From Bacteroidales bacterium (GTDB lineage Bacteria > Bacteroidota > Bacteroidia > Bacteroidales > P3): 64,000 nt of DNA. Positions 33,173-41,068 of this stretch are shown here, one piece after another (positions within the stretch are counted from its first letter, which is position 1; each line of letters opens with the position of its first letter). A program made the translations under genes and the position numbers. The notes under the pieces are model-generated. The model searched no databases. It was not told where the DNA came from and saw only the letters and a list, made by a program, of their open reading frames with translations. The stretch covers positions 124,001 through 188,000 of the forward strand of contig JAFVBB010000018.1 of NCBI GenBank assembly GCA_017480225.1. The letters run 5' to 3'.

Positions 33173-33952
33173 CTATTCGATTAGGTAGTAAATATGCAAA
33201 TCTATTGATTTGCGATAGATGACGCATCTCACAATCTGTTCAGCATTGTAAAACACCCGCAACACGTACTCTGTATCATCAGATACAAGGGTCATACATT
33301 CGTCGAGTTTCGTATACCACATTTTTTTCATCAGCACAGGCTGTAAGATGGTCCGCCCAGTGACACCAATGATGCTCACTCTGTAGACGTCATCGCCGTT
33401 CTCCTCCGCCACTATCCAGCAGAAGGTGTCGGAGGTGCCTTTATGTATGCTGCCGGAGGTAACCCTCTGCATATTTGTCTCGAACACAAAGCCCTTTCCA
33501 CAAGGCACGCTGTATGCCGCATAATATGCGGGGGGCATGACTCGTCTTAGCAAATTCCTCCTTTCGAAGAGCAGCAAAATACCCCATGCAAGAGCAATGA
33601 TAAACTGTAACTGTATAAGATAGTGATAATAAGCGCCTTCGTTGCCGCTGAACATGCCTACAACGTCCAATGCTACGCCGTAGAGGATGTATAGGATTGC
33701 CGCAATCAACATGGCGGTGGTGTTCTCATACGGAAGCCTTTGCTTGTAGGTGGGTTGCTTTGTTGTTTTGTTAATTTTTTTTGAAAACAACGTTACAAAA
33801 AAGCCCACTATTACTGTTAGGAATAATGACAGATAACTCGCCTTTGTAAGGCCAATCTTACGTTTTTTTGCAAGATTCCATGTTGCTACCCATAGCGCTA
33901 CATTTATCGCTTCCCCTATCAGTCCGCCTAACAGTATGGCAAAATCCTCCAT
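33173..33952 (-). CDS. Multi-helix membrane protein, first gene of unknown operon
   Basis: 259 residues with hydrophobic segments near 5-25, 40-58, 78-98 and 112-128, then a soluble C-terminal domain of about 120 residues (SGSIHKGTSDTFCWIVAEENGDD, YRVSIIGVTGRTIL, VYRKSIDLHIYYLIE). The arrangement of N-terminal helices and C-terminal beta-rich domain recalls the two paralogous proteins at 36383 and 41069 of the same island, though no clear sequence identity is seen. Transcribed from module copy 2, with a leader of about 250 nt. Confidence 0.6.
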   Translation of the reverse strand: MEDFAILLGGLIGEAINVALWVATWNLAKKRKIGLTKASYLSLFLTVIVGFFVTLFSKKINKTTKQPTYKQRLPYENTTAMLIAAILYILYGVALDVVGMFSGNEGAYYHYLIQLQFIIALAWGILLLFERRNLLRRVMPPAYYAAYSVPCGKGFVFETNMQRVTSGSIHKGTSDTFCWIVAEENGDDVYRVSIIGVTGRTILQPVLMKKMWYTKLDECMTLVSDDTEYVLRVFYNAEQIVRCVIYRKSIDLHIYYLIE

Positions 33953-34161
33953 TTTTTTACCCTTTCTTCTTTGTGTACCCTCGTACCACAGGATGCTGAT
34001 TCATCATACGAAGGCGTGGTACTGATACACCATTTCTTTTGATGGAGGTTGTAGGAAAAAAACTTTGCGGAAGATGTAGCCGTAACAGTCCACGCCACAA
34101 AGCGAGAACCATTACACTCTCTTGCCGCTGTGAGTTTCCTACATTCCCATCAACAAGAACG

Positions 34162-34340
34162 AGCATAACGCTTCGTGATTTCATCCATCGAAATCGATTG
34201 CAAAAATACACACATTTTCCGATGTGGCCAAAAATATTTTGTTTTTCGCAATAATTTTGGCGTATGGTTGGGGCAATATCAATGTTAAATACCCGTTAGT
34301 ATCGGGTAGGTTTTCGTGGAAGTTACACGTAACCCATACA
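34162..34340. repeat. Divergent promoter module, copy 2
   Basis: Closely similar to copy 1 over its whole length, including the TACCCG/CGGGTA inverted repeat (GTTAGTAT centre) and the CCCATACA end. To its left is the three-gene membrane operon and to its right transketolase fragment A. Open frames on the minus strand in 33957-34211 cross the promoter and are not counted as genes. Confidence 0.85.
34201..34232 (-). promoter_or_regulatory. Leftward promoter of module copy 2
   Basis: On the minus strand, TTTG, 20 bp, TATTTTTG. The leader that follows can pair GTACCAC with GTGGTAC about 45-80 nt before the first gene. Confidence 0.75.
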
Positions 34341-34407
34341 GAATAATCACTGATACATTGACGAAGATTTACAATACAAAATACAAAACAAATAATACAT
34401 CAATGGT

Positions 34408-34473
34408 ATGACCCACTGCGAAAAACAATCGATGAAAGAGTTGCGCGCTTACAGATTTTACGTTGTTTTCTAG
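34408..34473 (+). pseudogene. Transketolase 5' fragment A
   Basis: Translates MTHCEKQSMKELRA, matching the first 14 codons of the intact transketolase at 41722 (one Tyr to Cys change), then diverges and stops. It is the leftmost of four direct copies and starts cargo block 1. Confidence 0.9.
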
Positions 34474-34500
34474 GTGATTGATTGTTGCTGAATATTTTTT

Positions 34501-34896
34501 ATGGAGAACCGAGGGGGGATAATCATGTACCAGACCGCCGACGGGCAGACTCGCCTGGAGGTGAAGATGGAACAGGATACGGTGTGGCTGTCGACAGCAC
34601 AGATGTCCCTGCTGTTTGACAGGGAAGAGTCGAATGTCCGCCGTCATGTAATCAACGTGTTCAAGGAAGGCGAGCTTGAACGAGAGAATAACGTGTATTT
34701 TTTGCACGTTAATGGGGTGAAGAAGCCTGTGCCGTTCTATTCCCTAGACGTCATCATGTCAGTAGGTTACCGCGTGAAGAGTCAGCGTGGCACGCAGTTC
34801 CGTATCTGGGCCAATAGGGTGTTGAAAGACTACCTAACCAAAGGCTATGCCGTCAACGAGAAGATACTGCAGGAGAGCCTTGTAGAGCTGCGGTAG
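34501..34896 (+). pseudogene. RhuM-like protein, truncated
   Basis: 131 residues of the N-terminal half of the RhuM (virulence-protein/KilA-like) family: YQTADGQTRLEVKMEQDTVWL, a helix-turn-helix-like QMSLLFDREESNVRRHVINV, then YRVKSQRGTQFRIWANRVLKDYL. Intact relatives are about 330 residues. The frame stops (TAG) at the point where the second copy at 35620 reads CAG. Beyond it, 34897-34970 resembles the stretch after fragment C (about 40 bp, GTGACGGTGAAG against GTGATGGTGAAG), the tail of another lost gene, so this is a deletion junction. Confidence 0.75.
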
Positions 34897-34981
34897 CAGG
34901 TACGGCCGCTCCGAGAATACGGGCGTGACGGTGAAGGTGGAGGTGGATTTCAAAAACAAGAATAACTGATGATAAAAGGAT

Positions 34982-35614
34982 ATGGCATTCGACTATAAGA
35001 AAGAGTACAAAACATTATACCAACCGGCAACCAAACCGACGGTAGAGGTTGTGCCGCCGATGAACTTTGTTGCCGTCAGGGGCAAGGGGAATCCCAATGA
35101 GGAGAATGGCGAGTATAAACGTGGCATCGAACTGCTGTACGGCATCGCCTATACCATCAAGATGAGCAAGAAAGGAGACCGCTGCATAGAGGGGTACTTC
35201 GACTACGTGGTGCCACCGCTGGAGGGGCTGTGGTGGACGGAGGATGGAGAATCTGTGTATGCTGACAAGAGCAAACTCTGTTTCATTTCCATGATTCGTT
35301 TGCCGGATTTTGTCGAGCGAGAGGATTTTGATTGGGCTTTCGCCGAGGCTACGCGCAAAAAGAAAGCCGACTTCTCGCAGGTTGAGTTTTTTACCTACAA
35401 TGAGGGCTCATGTGTGCAATGTATGCACATCGGTTCCTACGACGACGAGCCTGCAGCCATCGCCGCTATGCAGGCCTATGCCGAGGCACAAGGCTACGCC
35501 GTGGACTTGAACAATAACCGTCGTCACCACGAGATATACCTCTCCGACCCGCGAAAGACTGCTCCAGACAAGTGCAAAACAATCATCAGATTGCCCATCA
35601 TAAAGAATGCCTGA
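34982..35614 (+). CDS. GyrI-like small-molecule-binding protein
   Basis: 210 residues, no membrane segments. N-terminal TKPTVEVVPPMNFVAVRGKGNPNE and C-terminal YTYNEG/MHIGSYDDEPAAIAAMQAYAEAQGY-type elements fit the GyrI-like/AraC effector-binding fold, including the HIGSYDDEP loop and WW region (GLWWTEDGES). These stand-alone binders are thought to bind hydrophobic cations or drugs. It is intact and flanked by broken genes, the only clearly whole soluble gene of cargo block 1. The ligand is unknown. Confidence 0.85.
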   Translation: MAFDYKKEYKTLYQPATKPTVEVVPPMNFVAVRGKGNPNEENGEYKRGIELLYGIAYTIKMSKKGDRCIEGYFDYVVPPLEGLWWTEDGESVYADKSKLCFISMIRLPDFVEREDFDWAFAEATRKKKADFSQVEFFTYNEGSCVQCMHIGSYDDEPAAIAAMQAYAEAQGYAVDLNNNRRHHEIYLSDPRKTAPDKCKTIIRLPIIKNA

Positions 35615-35619
35615 AAATA

Positions 35620-36357
35620 ATGAATCACAAAGAGAAGGAAGCACCGAGCATGGAGAGCCACGGAGAGATAATCATCTACCAGACCACCGATGGACAGAGC
35701 AGCATCGAGGTGAAAATGCAGAATGACACTGTGTGGCTTACACTTGATCTGATGGCAGATTTGTTTCAACGTGACAAATCCACAGTGTCGAGACACATAA
35801 AGAATGTATTTAAGGAGGGTGAGTTAGACCGCGATGCAGTTGTTGCAAATTTTGCAACAACTGCCAGTGACGGGAAAACCTATCAGGTGGACTATTACAA
35901 CCTCGACGTCATCATATCCGTAGGTTACCGCGTGAAGAGTCAGCGTGGTACGCAGTTCCGCATCTGGGCTAATCGTGTGCTGAAGGACTACCTCACCAAA
36001 GGCTATGCCATCAACGAGAAGATACGGCAGGAGAACCTTGTAGAGCTGCGGCAGCTGGTGCAATTGGTGGGGCGCACGCTTAATCGTGGAGAAGAAGATC
36101 CTGTAGACAGTCAAGGGCTGCTTGATGTGGTGGTAGACTATACCTACGCCCTCTCTACGCTCGACAGTTATGACTACCAGCGTCTCTCTGTATCTGACAC
36201 CACCGCCGAGGCGCCATTCCATGCTACCTACGAGGCCGCCATGCAAGCCATACTTGCCGTCAAGCCTCACTCGCCGTACAAAAAGCCAACTACGCTGTGC
36301 GAATGTACAAGAAAGTCGGCTTCGAGATTATTGACGAAACCGAGCAGGAATTTATGA
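35620..36357 (+). pseudogene. RhuM-like protein, C-terminus replaced by deletion
   Basis: 245 codons from MNHKEKEAPSMES. The first 210 residues follow the RhuM family (VWLTLDLMADLFQRDKSTVSRH, NLDVIISVGYRVKSQRGTQFR, then a region ending AMQAILAVKPHS). The last 30 codons are the wrong frame of an acetyltransferase tail (see 36261), so a deletion joined two genes. The product may still be made, but is short by about 90 residues. RhuM proteins are often found in islands and phage-like regions; function is poorly defined. Confidence 0.75.
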
Positions 36358-36383
36358 TGATTATTAATTTGAGTAATAAATAA
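36261..36383 (+). pseudogene. GNAT acetyltransferase C-terminal remnant
   Basis: In the frame QASLAVQKANYAVRMYKKVG this encodes the typical last third of a GNAT fold (acetyl-CoA-binding Asn-Tyr and MYKKVGF), ending in TAA that overlaps the next ATG (TAATG). No N-terminal part exists. It overlaps the end of the RhuM frame. Confidence 0.8.
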
Positions 36384-37000
36384 TGACACAGATGAAGACT
36401 GGAATGGTGCGCAGAATCCTCGGCATCACGGCATTGGCGCTGTGGGTGGTAGTTGTTTGTTCGATGTCTTTGGACGAGGGTGTCAAGATTGCATATCAGC
36501 TCGACGGGTGGGCTTTCGGGACAGCGTTGATACTTACCCCCGTCTATGCTATAATGCTGACTATCCATATCGGCAGAGGCAAACATTGGTTGATTAGGAC
36601 TGCGGCATGGCTTGGCTGTGCCATGGTCATATATATATGCGGTGTGTTGTTTTTCGTCTCGACAATGCTAACTGACCATAGGGCATGGAGCAATAAAGAC
36701 TATGTGGTGTACTCCGAATTTGATGGCCTTATTGAGTCAAGAATCCTTGTGCTTTATCGGCGGGAAGGTCTTATTGATAGAAAGATGTACCGTCTGCGAT
36801 GCGAAGATTGGGGACAGAACGAGGAACCGGAGTACACAATGTACGTTCCTCTCGATTTGATAAAAGAGGAGTTTACGTATTCCCCCTATTTCGAGTCTGA
36901 CAGCATTTGTCACGCCACTGCATTTTACCGCTTGAGCGATGGCCATCTATATGGCCAAGACAAGAATGACTCACTGATATCTTTGATAAATAATCAATAA
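36383..37000 (+). CDS. Island membrane protein X1 (three helices plus soluble domain)
   Basis: 205 residues. Basic N-terminus (RRILGITALALW), hydrophobic segments near 12-28, 45-62 and 72-96, then a soluble domain with YVVYSEFDGLIESRILVLYRREG and ATAFYRLSDGHLYG. It is a diverged paralogue of the protein at 41069, with shared ITAL-LW, GKHW, DLI/LKEE, TAFY+LS-G-LY and SLINNQ/RLINKQ ends. Each paralogue sits directly upstream of a transketolase 5' copy (B and D). No known family recognised; a sensor or immunity-like role is possible but unsupported. Confidence 0.7.
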   Translation: MTQMKTGMVRRILGITALALWVVVVCSMSLDEGVKIAYQLDGWAFGTALILTPVYAIMLTIHIGRGKHWLIRTAAWLGCAMVIYICGVLFFVSTMLTDHRAWSNKDYVVYSEFDGLIESRILVLYRREGLIDRKMYRLRCEDWGQNEEPEYTMYVPLDLIKEEFTYSPYFESDSICHATAFYRLSDGHLYGQDKNDSLISLINNQ

Positions 37001-37013
37001 TAACATCAATATT

Positions 37014-37097
37014 ATGACCCACTACGAAAAACAACCGGTGAAAGAGCTGCGTGCTGACATGGGTGAAGGCATCGTGGAGGCTGGCCGCAGAAACTAA
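37014..37097 (+). pseudogene. Transketolase 5' fragment B
   Basis: 27 codons, MTHYEKQPVKELRADMGEG onward to EAGRRN, then TAA where the intact gene continues NENVV. About 80 bp align with 41722-41800. Directly downstream of X1, as the intact gene is directly downstream of X2. Confidence 0.92.
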
Positions 37098-37243
37098 GAT
37101 TTAATCGCGCGGAACTTGGGAACACCGCATCTACAAAAAATTTTATGCAGATTCAGAAACAAAGCGTATTTTTGCAGTTCAAAATGATAAGCCGAATACA
37201 GACAAGCTTGCTTGTCTGCTGAGGCGAGAAAACGACTGTTTCA

Positions 37244-37488
37244 AAGAAACGAATAAAGAATACGGAACCCTCTGCCAGCCTCCGCGAGGAGGACATAAAG
37301 AACGCCCTGTGCGACAGGTTTTTTTTCAGGCCTACGATGCAACGCCGATACTTGGCGACGTGGATTTTGCCGTCACCAGCCGTCGCAAAAACCCAGTGCA
37401 GCAGGAACTCTTCGAACGCGAATGGTTCCTGTGTGCCGAAGCCAAGAAAGTCACCTCGCACAGCCTCATTGATTCATTCATCCAGCTC
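37244..37488 (+). pseudogene. Restriction-modification (type IIG-like) N-terminal remnant, frameshifted
   Basis: One frame reads EPSASLREEDIKNALCDRFF; after a run of eight T (37319-37326) the +1 frame continues YDATPILGDVDFAVTSRR and FLCAEAKKVTSHSLIDSFIQL. Together these resemble the N-terminal nuclease region of large type II restriction-methylase proteins of Bacteroidetes (D...DFAV...AEAKK core). Nothing follows, so the gene is broken. The upstream CGTATTTTTGCAG may be its old promoter. The rest of 37098-37517 shows nothing else. Confidence 0.6.
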
Positions 37489-37517
37489 TCGTCCATAAGT
37501 GCGTTGATTGATTGGAA

Positions 37518-38522
37518 CTATGGTTCAGTTGTAGAAAAACCATGTTCCATTTTCATGCTGGCCCTCAGTGCCATATTTTCGCGGAGCTGGTTGCGATAGA
37601 GCCAGATTTCGCGGCTGTGGTAGTTTCCATCCACACCTATCAACGGCAGCATGTAGTCCTGAGCGGTGAAGCCTTCCACGATGAGTAGCCCTGTGGCGGT
37701 GTCAAGATGGATGATCATTGTGTCTTTTTTTTGACTGGCTGATGGTAGTAACGGCGACGGCTCGGTAATGAGCAAGGCGCTGGTGCTATCCGTTCGCCAG
37801 TTCACGGGATTGATGGCCACGCTGCTCTTTTCCCATCCGTGCAGGGTGCAGGTCGTATCGCGGACGGAGTTGTAGCAGATGGTAACACCTGTGTCGTAAG
37901 CACATTTGGCGGGTACGATGTGAGGTCCTGTCTCTCCGATGGTGATGCCGATGGCGTAGGCTGCAATCATTCGCTCGTAGGTGTCGTCGTCCATCTCTTT
38001 CAGCAATTCCAGCATGATGAATGCACCTTGACTGAATCCTGCCAGTATGAAGGGGCGACCATTGTTCTTGTGCGCTAAATAATACTTAAAAGCTCGCTGC
38101 ACATCATTTACCGCCAACGGCATCCGAGCCGCCATCAGACTGTCGCTTTGGAAAGTCTGTAGTGAACACTGTCTGTAGTAAGGAGAGAAGAAGTTCAGTT
38201 TCCCGCTCACCAGCTTGTCCACACCCATCATCTCACCAAGGAGCAACGACCGGAGGCTATCGTTATATGTATTGGCATAATGGCACATATCTCCACTGGG
38301 CAACGTATAGTCGCCTGTCTCTGTCGAGATGATGTAGAACACGTCGGCAACGGCTCCCCGATTGGTGATGTACCACTGTGTAGTGTCCCCGTAGTCAGGT
38401 TCGGCGGGATAGTTCTCCGAGCTGGCAGTTGTCCTCTTATTGTTGTCCGAAAAGCAGGATATAACTGTCGCGCAGCAGAGTAGGACTACGGTGACCTGAG
38501 ACCAATTCAGTTTTCCGTTCAT
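37518..38522 (-). CDS. DUF3089 alpha/beta-hydrolase lipoprotein
   Basis: 334 residues. Signal with lipobox VISC at Cys23, then a DUF3089 body: DVFYIISTETGD, a nucleophile elbow GFSQGAFIMLELL with Ser near 175, and a C-terminal His region (DGNYHSREIWLYRNQLREN). Likely a surface or periplasmic serine hydrolase or esterase; the substrate is not known. Last gene of the three-lipoprotein operon with the nucleoside hydrolase (3-bp gap) and the dipeptidase, all reading leftward from promoter module copy 3. Confidence 0.83.
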   Translation of the reverse strand: MNGKLNWSQVTVVLLCCATVISCFSDNNKRTTASSENYPAEPDYGDTTQWYITNRGAVADVFYIISTETGDYTLPSGDMCHYANTYNDSLRSLLLGEMMGVDKLVSGKLNFFSPYYRQCSLQTFQSDSLMAARMPLAVNDVQRAFKYYLAHKNNGRPFILAGFSQGAFIMLELLKEMDDDTYERMIAAYAIGITIGETGPHIVPAKCAYDTGVTICYNSVRDTTCTLHGWEKSSVAINPVNWRTDSTSALLITEPSPLLPSASQKKDTMIIHLDTATGLLIVEGFTAQDYMLPLIGVDGNYHSREIWLYRNQLRENMALRASMKMEHGFSTTEP

Positions 38523-38525
38523 GCT

Positions 38526-39611
38526 TTACATCATTCTGTTATATCGTCTGATTTTCTCCAGCATTGCGGCGTTCCAGTCGGCAGTGCCGGGCAGTTGGTA
38601 ACGGCTGTTTCCCGTGGCCGATGGGGTGAAAATGGTCTCGGCCTGCGGGGTGAGGGTGACGCGGCCGCGAGGGGAGAGCGTGAAAAGGTCGTCGCCCTCC
38701 ACGGCCTGGATAACAGCCATCGGGTCCCACATCATCTGGCCCGTGTTGCAGTCGCACGTCATGTAGACCTGCTTGATGGGGTGCGCGTCGGTCCTCGCGA
38801 TGTCGCTGATGACCTGCTCTGGCTTGTACTCGACGTTCTCTCCCACCTCCTGGGGCGAGAACACCATGTCGACGTCCTCGGGCCAGAGGCGGAAGAACGT
38901 CTGGGCAAAGGTGATGCCCTGCGAGAGGTTGAAGTCGGGCTCGACGGACTGGCCGAACACGCCGCCCATCTGGTAGATGCACTTCACCTTCCGACGGACC
39001 AGTTCCACGCCGCTGAGAGGCGAGTACTCGTCGCCTTCGGACTGCAACAGCGCGGCCAACGCCGTGACGAAGCCTATGGAGCAGATGCTCACCGAGTGGT
39101 CGGGCTGTGCGGCCAGCAGCTGGCGGTAGAGCACGTAGCCGTCGGGCAGCGCCGAGTAGTCGCCGACGCTGCGCTGGAACATCGGGCTGCCGTCGGCATT
39201 GACGTAGGTGGGCAGTGCCCCGTAATCTATCCACACCTGTGGCGCAGGGATTCCCTCGCGGACGAGTCCGATGGGCGTCTCGGATATTTTGGGTGTTGCC
39301 CCCTCTCGGGTGCGACACCCCAAATAAGTGTTCATCACGTCGGCAATCGCCGCATTGGCCTCGCCCATGCGATCCACCACCACGCCGAGCAAGCGACAAC
39401 GCCCCTCCTGCTCATAGCGGTGCAGCATCGCCAGTGCAAAGAGGTCGTCGGTCGAGGAACCTAGGTCGGTGTCAAGTATGACGAGCGGCACACCAGTGTA
39501 CACCTGTCTGTCGGGTCTCCCTGGGTCATCCTTATTGGTACATGAGGTTAGCACTACCAAGCCGCATAATGTCAGGATGGCGGCGAACATCCATGGTTTT
39601 ATTTGTCTCAT
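38526..39611 (-). CDS. Nucleoside hydrolase-like lipoprotein
   Basis: 361 residues with lipobox LTSC at Cys25. The inosine-uridine nucleoside hydrolase fold starts VILDTDLGSSTDDLFALAML, a calcium-binding Asp cluster in which the usual DTDxGxDD is stretched to DTDLGSSTDD, and continues with GVVVDRMGEANAAIADV and CSIGFVTALAALL. The lengthened Asp loop and the lipidation suggest an envelope member that may cleave ribosides or other substrates. Start overlaps the dipeptidase stop (ATGA). Confidence 0.83.
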   Translation of the reverse strand: MRQIKPWMFAAILTLCGLVVLTSCTNKDDPGRPDRQVYTGVPLVILDTDLGSSTDDLFALAMLHRYEQEGRCRLLGVVVDRMGEANAAIADVMNTYLGCRTREGATPKISETPIGLVREGIPAPQVWIDYGALPTYVNADGSPMFQRSVGDYSALPDGYVLYRQLLAAQPDHSVSICSIGFVTALAALLQSEGDEYSPLSGVELVRRKVKCIYQMGGVFGQSVEPDFNLSQGITFAQTFFRLWPEDVDMVFSPQEVGENVEYKPEQVISDIARTDAHPIKQVYMTCDCNTGQMMWDPMAVIQAVEGDDLFTLSPRGRVTLTPQAETIFTPSATGNSRYQLPGTADWNAAMLEKIRRYNRMM

Positions 39612-40405
39612 TTGATCTGTTTAACTGGGAAGGTGAAGTAAATGTCGGGGAAAGGCTCGTCGCGGAGGGTGAAGTGCCACCATTCCGTGTCTATGGGTTT
39701 AAAGCCGTGGGCGAGCATGGCGCGGCGCAGAATCATGCGGTGCTCGAACTGCTCGGCGGTGATGCTTCGCTTTGGATCGGAAGGACTTTTTGAATTATCG
39801 CCCGTATATTCGCCCGTCTCCGGATTGCCACAGAAGTCGGGATGACTTTCGGGACCAAACCAGTCGAAGGTGCCGCCCATGTCGAGCTCCTTCTCTGTGG
39901 CCATGTCGAAGAGCGTCAAGTCGACGGTAGAGCCACGCGTGTGGCCGCTGTGCTCGCAGATGTACTCCTGCTCGAAGAGCACGCTCTTGTCCAGGTCGGG
40001 ATAGAAGTATGGCTTCATCCTGGTGTCCTCCATGTCCTGCGCCCAGCGCACGAAGTGGTCTACGCCTTTCTGCGGACGGTAGGCATCGTATATCTTCAGG
40101 CGGTAGCCCAGTGCCATCACGTCGTCGCTGACGGCCTTCAGGCTGTCGGCAGCCCGCCGTGTCAGCAGTGCCGTCGGTTCCTCGTAGCCGTCGATACGAC
40201 AGCCCACGAAATTGTACGTGCCGTAGTAGCGTATCTCCAAAATCACGTCGGGCACTACGTCGGTAATGGTGACGAACTGGCTGCTGTCATCAGTTGGGCT
40301 AACTGTGGCCTCGGCCTCCTCTTTATTGTTCGTACAGCTTGTTGCTACACTGGCGCCGCAGATTGCGAAAATGGCGGCCAGCATCCATAGTTTCTTCTGT
40401 ATCAT
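39608..40405 (-). CDS. VanX-like D-Ala-D-Ala dipeptidase lipoprotein (M15D)
   Basis: 265 residues with lipobox ATSC at Cys24. Zinc-peptidase residues of the VanX/DdpX family are in place: YDAYRPQKGVDHFVRW, SGHTRGSTVDLTLF (His and Asp ligands), and TEWWHFTL (Glu base and third His). It would hydrolyse D-Ala-D-Ala or a related dipeptide from peptidoglycan. Since it is a lipoprotein it acts outside the cytoplasm, so it probably scavenges or trims cell wall rather than conferring VanX-type resistance. No VanA/VanH is present. First gene of the operon, about 250 nt from its promoter. Confidence 0.88.
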   Translation of the reverse strand: MIQKKLWMLAAIFAICGASVATSCTNNKEEAEATVSPTDDSSQFVTITDVVPDVILEIRYYGTYNFVGCRIDGYEEPTALLTRRAADSLKAVSDDVMALGYRLKIYDAYRPQKGVDHFVRWAQDMEDTRMKPYFYPDLDKSVLFEQEYICEHSGHTRGSTVDLTLFDMATEKELDMGGTFDWFGPESHPDFCGNPETGEYTGDNSKSPSDPKRSITAEQFEHRMILRRAMLAHGFKPIDTEWWHFTLRDEPFPDIYFTFPVKQIK

Positions 40406-40637
40406 TGCTATATTTTTTTTATTCTTTAGATACTATCTGATGTCCATTCGGCAAATTCAGCTTCACTTGATGACCATTATCATAAACTCGCGTATCGGTC
40501 TGGCAATCATAGAAACAGTAGGCTATAATCCAAATGAACACTTTATCTTCCCTCATCTCCAAACATTTATTTGGTGAGATGTAGTTGTTCACATTATCGG
40601 AATAAAACGAAAACGCGTTTTCTAAAGGTCTTTCTTT

Positions 40638-40775
40638 TCCTGTCGAAAGGCGATGCAAAAGTACACAATCTTTTTCAAAACTGGCCAAATTTATTTTCTA
40701 TTTACGTGAAAATAGGCGTGTAGAGAGGGCAATATTCTTGTTAAATTCTCGTTAATGCAAGGTGGATTTTGTATA
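40638..40775. repeat. Divergent promoter module, copy 3 (diverged)
   Basis: Weaker relative of copies 1 and 2: the motifs TTTCGACAG on the minus strand, GTACACA, GGCCAAAT, GGGCAATAT and TGTTAAAT...CGTTAAT are in the same order and spacing, but the TACCCG/CGGGTA repeat is lost. The dipeptidase operon is on the left and transketolase fragment C on the right. In 40406-40637 a minus-strand frame (40419-40688) ends ...HQIVSKE, but it crosses the promoter and is not counted as a gene. Confidence 0.7.
40656..40689 (-). promoter_or_regulatory. Leftward promoter of module copy 3
   Basis: On the minus strand, TTTG, 22 bp, TACTTTTG. Predicted to drive the dipeptidase-hydrolase-DUF3089 operon with a 250-nt leader. 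Confidence 0.65.
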
Positions 40776-40910
40776 TACTACATAGAAGGCACATATCTAC
40801 CTGACCGAAGGGAATGGCCTGTGAACTTGTTGAGCAAACCCACGTAAAAGAATCGCCGAAGGATCACCGAGAGAAACATTTAAACAAAAACAAATAAAAC
40901 AACAATATTA

Positions 40911-41021
40911 TGACCCACTACGAAAAACAATCAATGAAAGAGCTACGCGCTGGCATGGGCGAAGGCCTTGTGGAGGTTGGCCGCACGGATGAGAGATCCG
41001 CACCGAGGGGAAGGACGTGAT
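40911..41021 (+). pseudogene. Transketolase 5' fragment C
   Basis: MTHYEKQSMKELRAGMGEGL onward to EVGR matches the intact gene over about 75 bp, then diverges and stops after 36 codons. The sequence just past it (41012-41055) resembles the stretch after the first RhuM fragment. This copy begins cargo block 3, which holds X2. Confidence 0.92.
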
Positions 41022-41068
41022 GGTGAAGATGGTGGTGAATTTGATGAACAAGAATAACCCAAAAACAG

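Noticed and set aside
33957..34211. 84-codon leftward open frame before the membrane operon
   Set aside because: It overlaps the copy 2 -7 element and lies in the leader. Its sequence does not match the equivalent region of copy 1, so it is probably untranslated leader.
40419..40688. 89-codon leftward open frame before the dipeptidase
   Set aside because: It spans the copy 3 promoter. A shorter internal part has coding-like composition, so a small peptide or gene remnant is not ruled out, but support is too weak.
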